Source: Diacronema lutheri
Taxonomy: Eukaryota; Haptophyta; Pavlovophyceae; Pavlovales; Pavlovaceae
Assembly: GCA_019448385.1 (NCBI GenBank)
Contig: JAGTXO010000041.1
Coordinates: 248,001-312,000, forward strand
Direction of reading: 5' to 3'
Length of the DNA: 64,000 nucleotides
This document shows, piece by piece, positions 54,626-64,000 of the stretch (within the stretch, counting starts at the first letter, position 1; every line of letters begins with the position of its first letter). A program made the position numbers and the translations under genes. The notes beneath the pieces are model-generated. The model saw only the letters and a list, made by a program, of their open reading frames with translations. It had not been told where the DNA came from and ran no database searches.

Positions 54626-57146
54626 TCAGACCATCTCTTGCGCACCGCGCCGTCCGTCAAAGCGGCGCGCGCTTGTGGGCGTCAGGTCAGCGCCGTCGCG
54701 CGGAGCGCCCGGCCGGCCGGGCGACGGCTGCGCCGAGCGCGTGAGGCCGGCCATGTCGACGTGGCTGCTCGCGCGCGAGATGTGCCCACCGAGCTCGTCG
54801 TAGGCGCGCGCGCGCACCAGCTCGCTCTGGTGCTGCAAGTGCGCGCACCGCAGCTGCGCGTCGACGAGCGTGGTGGCGAGGAGGAGCACGACGAGGCGGC
54901 CGAGGGCGCACAGCCCGACCTGCGGCGCGGGCGGGGTGGGTGGGCGGGGCGGGTGGGGCGGGTGGGGCGGGTGGGCGGGCGGGGCGGGTGGGCGGGCGGG
55001 GCGGGTGGGCGGGGCGGGTGGGCGGGCTTCTCACTTGTGGCGTGCGACGCGCGCGTGCTCGCCCGGCGGCGGCGGCGCGCGAGTGCACGCACCTCCTTGG
55101 CGGTGCACGACCAGGGCAGCAGCCGGGCGATTGCGATGGCCGCGAGCTCCACCGGCCCATTCGAGCCGAGCAGCTGGCACGCACCCAACACGCACAGCTC
55201 GGAGAACGAGACGGCAACGGTCCAGAGCACAGCCTGCGCGAGCCACCAGCTCAGCCGCGCGGGCTGCGCCTGCAGCCGCTCGGGCGAGTCGGCCGCCGCC
55301 ACGGCCTCCTCGAGCGCGCGCAGCGCCTCGCGCGCGCTGTCGCCCGCGCCGTCGCCGTCGGTGGTGAAGGCTTCGGAGTGCGCGCTGAGCGCGCCGGTGC
55401 TCGCGGTGCGGTCGCGCCGACTGAGCGGCACGAGTGCGCCGCTCGCCGATGCGTCGAGTGCGTCGAGTGAGACGCACGAGCCGTTGACAGAGCGCGAGGC
55501 GAGGAGGCTCGTTGTCTGCGCCTGCGGCTTGAGCCGAAACGAAGGCATTGGCAGCAGCGATGGCGGCCGTACAATCGACGCGAGCGCGCGGTTGAGCATC
55601 GCCTGCTCCTCCGCGTCGAAGCCAATCCCCGCGCTCGGCAAGAAGGAGAGCGGGTCGGAGTAACGGCCGCTCACCGCGATCGCCTGCGCCACAAGCCGCC
55701 GCGCGGCGTGGCGCGGCGTGGCGTGGCGTGGCGCGCTGGCGCGCTCAGCGGGGCGCGCGCGCGCGGAGGCCGGCGTGCGCGCGCCCGGTGGCTGCTGCCG
55801 CTGCCGCTGCCGTGCGCGCGCACCTGCAGTCGGCGGTGCTGGCCCGCACGATCGGCAACGGCCGCGTGCAGTGCGAGGGCGAGGGGCCACACGAAGACGG
55901 GCACGACGAGCAGCGCGGACGCCGCGCGCGAGAGCGCGTCGATGCCCAGCTCGTCGCCGTGGCGGAGCGTGCTCACCGACGGCTGCACGTGCAGCACGTA
56001 GCCAAACTCGAAGGCCGCGGCGACCGCAAGGCCGAGCGCAGTGCGCGCCGTGTCGAGCAGAAAGGTGCGCCAGTGGCGCCGCTCGGCAAATGCGCACGTG
56101 AAGCGGCGCGCCGCGTAGTAGCACGTGTGCAGCACAAGGACGGTGACGGTGAGCCAGGCGGCGAGCGTGATTGAGAGCGCGTGCGGCACGAGCTTGCATG
56201 GCGGCGCATTGTCGCCGTCAGCCTGCAGCTCGGCGCGTCGCAGGACGGAGAGCGGCCAGCGCACGGCGACGAGGAGGAGCCACGCGCTGAGGCAGATGGC
56301 GCTGAGCGTCTGGAAGAAGGCGAAGCACGTGGCGCAGCGCTCGCCCGACTGCAGCGAGCAGACCGAGCGCACGATCGGGATGCTCGCCATCTCCTTGGGC
56401 ATCACTGACTGTGTGGCGACAGTCGGGAGCATCGCAAAGCGCTCGTCCGCCGGGTAGGCCCAGTGGCCCTCAACCATCATCGGTCGCTTCCACAGGCGCT
56501 CGGGCACGAATGCGTGGATCGAGCGGACGGTGCGCCGGTTGAGCACGTACGCGTGCGACGTGCACGGGTTCATCGAGCGCGCGAGCCCATTCGGCAGAGG
56601 GTAGATGGGGCCCATGGGGATGTGGCCGATGTGCAACGAGCCCCACTTGCCCCACGTCTCGAGTGAGTCGAGCGCGACCTTGACGCGCTCGGCGGCGTCG
56701 TCGAAGACAAACTGCGCGTCGTCCTCGAGCACGAACATGTGGTAGCGCGAGTCGAGCCCCTTCGCGAGGTACCAGCTGATCGCCGTGTGGTGCGCGCGGC
56801 ACACGCAGTCGTGCACCGTGTCGCCCGGCCGTGGCGTCACGCCCGGCATCATGAACGGCGGCGGGAAGCCGTGGCCGACGACGTTCTCGATAGTCTCTTG
56901 ACAGCGCTTCATGTTGCGCGGCAGGTAGATCACGCACAGGAAGCAGCCGTGCCAGACGTGCTTCTCGAAGTCCGCGAGCTCCTCGGCCGACGCTGTCGGC
57001 GCGGGCGGTGGCGGCACCTTGGGCCGGCCGCTCGGCGTGCGCTTCGTCTTGCGCGGACGCGGCGAGGCCACCGCCTCGGTGGGGGCGGGCTCCGGCACGC
57101 GCACCGCGATCTCGCCCGTCTTGAGCCGCACGAGCGTCGGCTGCAT
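54626..57146 (-). CDS. GT25-like glycosyltransferase domain with polytopic membrane tail
   Basis: Three exons, 57146-55824, 55683-55093 and 54919-54626, all phase 0 (donors GTGCGC, GTGCGT; acceptors GCGCAG, CCGCAG), give 735 residues. After a basic Pro-rich N terminus, residues about 65-275 look like a glycosyltransferase family 25 (LPS/collagen galactosyltransferase-like) fold: FLCVIYLPRNMKRCQETIEN, HHTAISWYLAKG, the LEDDAQF acidic motif, WGSLHIGHIP, SHAYVLNRRTVRSIH and EGHWAYPADERF. Then come at least six hydrophobic segments: CATCFAFFQTLSAICLSAWL, LAAWLTVTVLVLHTCYYA, LGLAVAAAFEFGYVLHV, SALLVVPVFVWPLALALHA, WWLAQAVLWTVAVSF, LCALGRLVVLLLATTLVD. GT25 enzymes are normally soluble or single-pass, so the tail is unusual. 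Likely a secretory-pathway enzyme; donor and acceptor unknown. Intron 2 carries a G-rich repeat (54931-55024, ggcggggcgggtg). Confidence 0.7.
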
Positions 57147-57408
57147 CTCGGTGGAATTAGGGAGCAGCTGCGCCGCACGCGGGGGCGGAAATCTGAAATC
57201 TGAAATCTTGCGACCCCGGGCAGCGGCCGCCCGTTTTTTGAGTGACGGGCGCGAGGACAATGCCAGACTCGGCGTGAGTGGTGAGACTGGGAGGAACCCC
57301 GCGCGGCGTGTTGGCGCTTCAGCAGCGTCGGCGCAGCTCGAGGCGCCCGTGCCGCTCGGCTCGCGGGCGTCGCCGTCGGCGGCGGCGCGCGCGCCTGCAT
57401 GTGTGCCC

Positions 57409-60400
57409 TCAGCCCCTCCACGCGCCTGCGATCGCGCCGCCCGCGCCGCGCTCGTCGTCATCGACCGTCGCCTCGTCGCCTACGAGCAGCCGGCCGTCGC
57501 CGCCGGTCGGCGCGCCGCCGCCACCGTCCCTGTGCAGCAGCACGACGCGGCCATCATCGCCGCCCGACGCGAGGTACCCGCCGCATGGCGCAGCGGCGAT
57601 GCATCCCGCGGGCTGTGAGTGTGCGCGCAGCCGTGAGAGAAGCGGACTGCCGAGCGAGACGTCCCACACGCAGACGCACCCGTCGTCCGCGGCCGTCGCG
57701 ACGAGCGTGCACGCGCCCGCGCCGCCAACGGGCGGCAGCCATGCGCCGCTCACGCCATTGACCGCCTCGCCACCGAGCGGCACGCCATGCTCGAGGGTGA
57801 GGAGCGTGCGGCTGGGCACGCGCAGGTCAAGGATGGCGGCTGCGGTGCCGTCGCCGCACGCGAGCACGAGCGTGCCGCCCACGCCGCCGTGCGCGTTCTC
57901 GAGCGCGAGGTTGACATCGTGCAGCTCCGTCTGCAGCGAGAGGGCCGGCGTCGCGTCAGGCAGCGCGTGCACGCGCAAGCACCCGTCCGCCGCGCCCGAG
58001 AAGAATGTGCGCCCGTCGGAGCAGGCGCGCACAATGGACACGTGCCCGCGTGCGCCGTGCCAGCGCGCGCACAGCGAGCCCGCCTCCGAGTCCCACACGC
58101 TCACCGCGCCCGCGCGGCTGCCCGCGTCCACGCCGCGCTGCGCGACATCGTGCGCCGCGCAGAGCAAGTGCGCAGTGCGCCCCTCGCCCCAGCCCAGTGC
58201 GAGCGCCGGCTGCGCGCAGCTGAAGCGGCGGAGCGCCGCCGCGCGCTGCGGCGCGCGCGGCGGCGCGGCGGCGGCGCGTGCGGGCGGCCACGCGGGGGCG
58301 GGGGCAGCGGCCACGTGGGCGTGAGCGCGCACCCGCCGCGCGCGGCGCGGCGCAGCCGGCGCGGTGCGCGGTGCGCGCGGCGTGGTGCGCGAGAGCGCGC
58401 ACCGCAACGTCCCACAGCCAGACGGTGGAGTCGCGCCCGCCCGATGCGAAGAGGCGGCCGCGACTGCTGTGCGGCGCGACGCAATCGACGGGGCCACGAT
58501 GGCCGACCGCCCCCGCGGGCGGCGCCCCCTCGGCCGTCGGGTGCAGCGGGCGCAACGCAGGTCGTAGCCGCGCCATGCGCTCGAGCGGCAGGAGCGGCGG
58601 CGGGAGCAGCGGCAGCGGAGGCGCCGGGCCGGCGGCGAGTTGCGCCTGCTGCGCCCGCGCGCCCGCGCCGGCCGGCGCCGCGCCCGCGTCGCCAGCTGGC
58701 GCGGCGGGCTGCGGCGCGCCCGGCGCGCGTGCGCGCGCGCCGGGCAGCGGCGGCGGCGGCGGCGGCGCGCGGCCGAGCGTGCAGTGCAGGCGGTGCGGCG
58801 CGCGGCCGCGCCAGACGCTCAGCGTGTGCGCGTAGCACGCCGTCGCGAGCCACGTGCCGCAGCAGCTCCACGCGAGCGCCGAGACCGTGCCGCCATGCCC
58901 GCCGAGGGAGTGGAAGCTCCCTGCACGCAGGTCGAGGACGATCGCTGCGTGAGGCTCGCGCGTAGCGGCGACAGCGAGGCGGTGGCGGTGGCGCGAGGCG
59001 GCAGCGCGGCGTGCGCGGTGCGTGTCGTCCTCCTCGCCATCGTCCGAGTCGCTGCCGCCGCTCAGCGGGCCGTGGCCATCGCCACGGCCGTCGCCATCGC
59101 CGCGGCTGCTGCTGCTGCGCGCACGCTCGCGAGGGCCACGCCGCACGCGCCGACGCGCCGCAGCGGCCGCGCGACGCGCGGCGGCGGCCGCGCCGGCGCC
59201 GTCGCCCTCAACGCGCTCCGCCTCGTCGTCGCTTCCACCACCGTCGTCACTGTCGCCGCCAGATGCGCGCGCTGCGCTCGGCATGAAGGCGACGTCGACA
59301 ACGTTGCCAGACGGTGCTGTGCTCGCCGAGAGAGGACGCCATGTGCGCGCCATCGCACGCTCAGCGGCGCAGCGCAGCGCCGCGCGCCCGCCGCAGCCGG
59401 CGCGCGCGAGCGGCGCGCCCGCCGATCGCCGCCGCGCGCCCGCCACGCCCGTGTCCGCCCTGCCCAGCTGGCGCGACACGAGCAGCTGCGCGACGGATGG
59501 CTCGCGTACCGCGCTCGCCGCCGGCTGCGCCCGCTGCCACTGCGCGCGCAGCGACGTGGCCGAGGCGGAGGCGGCGGCGTTGGCGGCGTTGGCGGCGGCG
59601 GCGGCGGTCGGCGCTGCGGGCGGCGCCGATGCGGTGCGCGGCCGCGCGCTCGCGACGAGCACGCCGCCGCCGCCGCCGCCGCTGCCGCCGCCACCGCCGC
59701 CGCCGTCGGCGATGAAGCGAATCAAGTCAGCGGCGGTGCGGCCGGGCAGGCGCGCGGCCGCGGCGGCGAGGGCAGTGGCGGGGTCGGTCGAGGCGGCAGC
59801 CCATCGCACGAGCCGCGCCTCCGCAACGCTGAGCGGCACGTGCAGCGTGTCGCCCGGCCTCAACGAGGCCGCGGCGGCCGAGCAACCCGCCGAGGGCAGC
59901 GCGCCGTGCGGAGCGCAGGCGCAGAGCGCGAGCCCGGCGGAGGCGGCGTAGGCACGCGCGCGCTCGGCGAGGTAGGGGCGCGCGGCAGGCGCGACGAGGC
60001 GTGGCGGTGCGGGCGGTGCGGCTGCCGGGTGCCATCGTGCGGCTGCCGGGTGCCATCGTGCGCGCGCCTCGTCGAGCACGCCGCGCCACGACGCCATGGT
60101 GCCCGTCTCCGCGTCCGCCGGCGCGCCAAGCGCAGGCGCGTCGGCGGCGGCGAGACGAAGCAGCAGCTGCGCGAGCGGTTCAGCCTCCGCGCCTGCCGCA
60201 TGCCCGGTGCTGGCCGTGCCGCGGAGCAGCGGCGCGTCGAGCAGCTCGGCGGTTAATGCAACGGCGGTTGGTGCAACGGCGGTTGGTGCAACGGCGGTTG
60301 GTGCAACGGCGGGCGCTGCGGCGGGCGCTGCGGCGCGCGCGGCGGCCATGGCGATTGCCACGTCGACGATGGCAAGGGCGTTGAGCAGCGGCACGCACTC

Positions 60401-62362
60401 GTCGTGCGCGCGCAGCTCCGACCACGCCGCATGCCACGGCTGCCCGCCATCGTGTGCGTGCGCTGCCGCCATGGCCGCGGCCCGCGCGGGCGCGGCGCCG
60501 AGCGCGCGCGCGCGCGCGAGCACGGCCATGGCCGCGGCCGCTGCGTGTGCGCTTGGCAGACGCGGCGGCTCGGGCGGCGGCACCGCCCCGTCGCTCGCTT
60601 CGTGCTCGGCGCGCGCGACGTGCGGGCTGCCGGGCGCTTCGCTTACGGCTGCGCCCCCGCGCAGAAGCGCGGGCAAAAGTTGGTCCGCAGCGAGCTGCGC
60701 GCGGTCGTGCAGCGCGGCCGTGAGCACGCGCAGCTCGGCCGAGAGAGCGCCGAGTGCGCTCAGCTCGTCGAGCGCCGCGCACGCGGACAGCGGCATGGGT
60801 GGCGGCGCGGGCGACGGCGCGGGCGCGCGCTCGGGCGCGACGCGCGACTCGGGCGGCGGCAGCGACGCGGCGCGTACGGGCGGCGTGCGCGCTGCCGCCG
60901 CTCCGCGCGCTACGTGACCACCCCCCACGCCTGCTGCTCCCCGTGCCGACGACGCGCGGTGTGTGTCAGCGCAGCCCGGTGGGCGCGCTGCGCGCAGCGC
61001 GCCCGGCGGCCGAGTGGCCAACGCCGGCGGCGGCTGCGGCGGTGGCGGCGGCGGCGGCGGCATCGGCGGCGGCTGCGGCTGTGGTGGCGGCTGCGGCGGC
61101 AGCTGCGGCTGCGGCGGCGGTGGCGGCGGCGGCGTCTGCGCCTGAGGCAGCAGCAGCAGCAGCTGCTGCTGCTGCTGCTGCTGCTGCTGCGGCTGCGGCT
61201 GCGGCGGCGGCAGCGGCGGCGGCAGCGGCGGCATCGGCGGCGGCTGCGGCTGTGCCGCCGCGTGCGCAGCCGTGACGTGCGCGACACCACGCGCTGGCGC
61301 GAGCGCCGGTGCGGATGCGGACGCGGACGCGGGTGCGGACGCGGCGAGTAGCACGGGTGCACGTGCATACGGCACCTCGGATGGCGCGGCATAGCCGGAC
61401 GCCATGGCGCAGGCGGCGGTAGGAGCACCGAAAGCGGTTCCGCCGCCGAGATAGCCGCCGAATCCACCGCCGGTGCCCGCGTCCGCGGACGCCGCGTCCA
61501 ACGCACAAGTGGCCAACCGATGGCGTGGCAGCGCGTGTGGAGCGGGTGCGAGCGCGTCCGGCTGTGCGCTCCGGAGCGGACGGGAGGGGCGGCTGCGCTT
61601 TCGATTGGGGGCGCACTGCTCGCTCTGCGTGGCGGGCGTGGGCGTGGGCACAGGCGCACGCGCGTCGATGGCCCGCGGTAGTGCGCACGCGTGCGCCGCG
61701 CCAGCGCGGCAGCTCGGGCGCAGCAGCTCGAGCACAGAGCCAGCGCGCACGGCGGACGCGCGGCGCGGCACCGAGCTGCACCGCGCTAGCGTGCGCGGCG
61801 GCGCTGCCGGCGGATGCGTCGACGAATGCTGCACTGCGACGTAGGCGGACACGGCAGCCGCGACGGGCTGGCGCGGCGACGATGGCGCCGCCGGAGAAGG
61901 GCACGCGCTCGTGGGCCGAGCGGGTGGGCCAGCCGATTCGGGCGCGGCCACGGCCAGCGCCGCAGCAGGCGCCGCGCAGCCAGCGGCCTGCGCAAGCGGC
62001 GCCCGCGCAGAAGCGGCGCGTGACCCACTGGCAGGCGCGCGCCGTTTAAGCCCGCGCGGTGGCACGCCGTCGAGCGGCACATCGGCGAGTGGGTCGCCAA
62101 CAGGTGTGGCGTTGGCGCGCACGGCGCACCGGCCGGATGCCGCGGTCGCCGTGGCGAGCAGCTCAGCTGCGGCGAGGTCGTGCGCATGCTCAAGCGCTAG
62201 CGCTTGCTGCATGGCAGCGAGCTCGCGCGCCCGGCTGACGAGCTCGGCCGCTAGCCGCTCCGGCGTGCCGCGCGGCAAATCGCCACTCGCCTCCATGCTA
62301 CTCGACTGATGGAGTCGACTCGCGCCCTTCTTCGGATCTCCCACCGGAAAACCCGAAAGCAT
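57409..62362 (-). CDS. WD40-repeat protein with long disordered N-terminal region
   Basis: Two exons, 62362-58403 and 58245-57409, phase 0 (donor GTGCGC, acceptor GCCGCAG), give up to 1,598 residues; an ATG at 62296 (MEASGDLPRG) is an equally good start. The first 1,100 residues are low-complexity, with Pro/Ala stretches, a Gln run followed by a Leu run (about 60,950-61,200 in the window) and a Lys/Arg patch. An acidic Ser/Asp linker leads into at least six WD40 repeats (GGHGGTVSALAWSCCGTWLA; GHRGPVDCVAP then STVWLWDVA; GAVSVWDSEAG; FFSGAADGCLRVHA; DDGCVCVWDVS; GGYLASGGDDGRVVLLH). The splice joint falls just after WDVA, between repeats. A beta-propeller scaffold; the complex is unknown. It is divergent from SUB2. 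Confidence 0.75.
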
Positions 62363-62446
62363 TTTTTTTTCCTTTTTTTTTCCTCGCTAGACGCGCACGC
62401 GTGTCCGCGCCCGCCTCGCCGCGCCCACACCTCGCACTCCTGCGCC
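62363..62446. promoter_or_regulatory. Divergent promoter region with T tracts (WD40 gene / SUB2)
   Basis: The 84 bp between two divergent starts contain two runs of eight to ten T (about 62362-62381) in a genome that is otherwise some three quarters G and C. Both 5' UTRs and any core promoter must fit here. No TATA-type element was recognised; the function is inferred from position. Confidence 0.4.
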
Positions 62447-64000
62447 ATGGCGGAGAACAACGAGCTGAACGACGACGAGCTTGTGGACTATGACGATGAG
62501 GGCGAGGCGCTTGAGGGCGTGGGCAACGTGGCCGCCGGTGGCGACGTCAAGAAGTGCGCGCATGGTCGGCCACCCCGGGCGCGCGCGCGCGCGCTCGCGC
62601 ACGGTGCATGCTGCGGTCGGCGCGGGGTGGCGGCAAGGCTGGCGGGGCGAGCTCGCCGGCGGACGCGCGAGCGCGGGCTATGACGGGCAGGGTCTATCCC
62701 GAGCTGCGTGGCGCCTCCGCCCGCCGGCGCTCGCGTTGCACCGCTGCGGCGCGCTCGCGCTGGGCGATGGCGCGCGCGCGGCGGATGCCTGCGGCCACGG
62801 CCGCGGCGGGCCCGCCGCGCGAGTTGCTTTGGATGGCGCGGACTGGGGCGCAATACGTGCCCTGCTGTTGCTCACGGGGCGCGCTCGACCGCCCGGCTCG
62901 GCAGCGCCGCGTGATCGCCTCGGACGCGCGTGGCGCGTGGCGCTCGCGGCCGCGGGCGCGCTTCGGGGGGCGCGCGCCCTTCGCGGCCGCCGCGTCGTGG
63001 CGGTGCGCGTACGCCGCGCGAGGTGAGGCGGGGCCTGCATCGACGTGAACAGGCGTTGCTCGCGCCCCGCCAGCTGCTCGCTCGGCCGCCGCCCCGCCTG
63101 TCCCGCTCCGAGGCAGGCGGCGCGCACGGGCACGGCTCGGCAGCGGCGGGCGGATCGCGCGGCAGGCCGCTGATCCGCGCATGGCGGCTGCGCCGTCGCG
63201 CCTCGTGCTCGCGTCGCCGCGCGGCGTGGTGCCCTCCTCTCCTCCCGCCCGTCCTCCGCGCAGGGGCGGCACGTACTCGGGTATCCATCAGTCGGGCTTC
63301 CGCGACTTTCTGCTCAAGCCCGAGCTGCTGCGCGCTGTTGTCGACTGCGGATTTGAGCACCCGTCCGAGGTGCAGCACGAGTGCATCCCGCAGGCGATCT
63401 TGGGGATGGACGTGATCTGCCAGGCGAAGAGTGGGATGGGCAAGACCGCCGTCTTCGTCCTCGCTGTCCTCCACCAGATCGAGCCCAAGGATGGCGAGAC
63501 GTCCGTGCTCGTCATGTGCCACACGCGCGAGCTCGCCTTCCAGATTCACAACGAGTTCACGCGCTTCTCGCGCTACCTGCCGGACGTCAAGAGCCGCGGT
63601 ACGCGCCCCACGCCCCACGCGCACGAGGCGCGCCGCGCGCCGCGCCGCCCGCTGCGCGCCGCACCGCTCAGCCCCCCCCCCCCCCCGGCCCCCGGGCCCA
63701 TCCTGTTTGCCGACGGCGAGCAGTTTTCTATGGCGGCGTGCCTGTCTCGGAGCACAAGGCGATCCTCAAGAGCGACCCGCCGCATGTGATTGTGGGCACG
63801 CCGGGCCGCGTGCTGCAGCTGAGCCGCGACAAGGACCTGCCGCTGGGCAAGGTGAAGCACTTCGTTCTTGACGAGTGCGATAAGATGCTCGAGCAGCTCG
63901 ACATGCGCAAGGACGTGCAGGACATCTTCAAGATGACGCCGCACGAAAAGCAGGTGATGATGTTCTCGGCGACACTCTCCAAGGAGATGCGCGCCGTGTG
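62447..64000 (+). CDS. SUB2: SUB2/UAP56 (DDX39) DEAD-box RNA helicase, 5' part
   Basis: Exons 62447-62553, 63264-63598 and 63724 onward (leaves the window) join in phases 2 and 1. The start [18 protein letters not shown] is the acidic SUB2 N terminus. Exon 2 reads [35 protein letters not shown] (Q motif), [14 protein letters not shown] (motif I) and [11 protein letters not shown]. Across the intron, DVKSR joins VFYGG. Exon 3 has [10 protein letters not shown], the family-specific DECD box ([18 protein letters not shown]) and SATLSKEMR. It is the TREX/exon-junction ATPase acting in spliceosome assembly and mRNA export. Intron 1 is 710 bases, the longest in the window, and I see no exon or RNA gene in it; intron 2 has a 15-C run. 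Confidence 0.96.

Noticed and set aside
62481-63272. Open frames on both strands between the first two SUB2 exons
   Set aside because: They lie in a 710-base intron whose removal restores the exact SUB2 N-terminal sequence; composition is Arg/Ala-rich with no motif.

Overview
The window is nuclear DNA from a eukaryote with an extremely GC-rich, gene-dense genome. About 21 protein genes sit in 64 kb, many only tens of bases apart and often in divergent or convergent pairs. Short spliceosomal introns are supported by reading-phase agreement across 23 junctions. Most donors read GT-GCGC and most acceptors GCGCAG, and one intron looks GC-AG. Together with a cilium-specific gene (DRC5) and a plant/green-algal type of serine/Hyp glycosyltransferase, this suggests a flagellated alga. 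A haptophyte would fit the composition and splice style, but that is inference and no marker gene was available.

Layout. 1-1971 (-): AMPK/SNF1 beta subunit running in one frame into PX and PH domains; it leaves the window. 2150-3082 (-): DUF218 membrane protein, head to head with 3184-6257 (+), a peptidyl-serine/Hyp glycosyltransferase-like protein with an ShKT domain and a C-terminal membrane anchor. 6280-6906 (-): DUF6940-like protein. 7271-7826 (+): small J-domain protein. 7940-9262 (-): F-box-like protein. 9510-10583 (-): aquaglyceroporin. 10745-13829 (-) and 13976-14602 (+): divergent pair of unknown genes. 14686-21363 (+): giant single-exon surface protein with a choice-of-anchor-L-like ectodomain. 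21475-23179 (-): methyltransferase fused to riboflavin kinase, starting 10 bp from NUP205 (23190-32891, +, six exons). 33034-33768 (+): F-box/ankyrin-like protein. 33857-34780 (-): Cys-phosphatase. 34849-35151 (+): ATPase inhibitor IF1. 35438-37063 (-): DRC5, divergent from 37165-44736 (+), a giant IQ/octapeptide-repeat protein. 45193-50367 (-): DEAH RNA helicase. 50762-53447 (+): CDC48/p97. 53652-54479 (+): dienoyl-CoA isomerase. 54626-57146 (-): GT25-like glycosyltransferase with a polytopic tail. 57409-62362 (-): WD40 protein. 62447 to the end (+): SUB2/UAP56 helicase.

The genes do not form a pathway; this is ordinary housekeeping chromosome. The unusual points are domain fusions (AMPK-beta/PX/PH; methyltransferase/riboflavin kinase; GT25/polytopic membrane), the giant choice-of-anchor-L protein, the odd splice signals (GTGCGC donors, pure poly-C tracts before acceptors), and minisatellites seeded in introns and coding ends. 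I saw no convincing mobile element, virus copy, rRNA, tRNA or CRISPR array.
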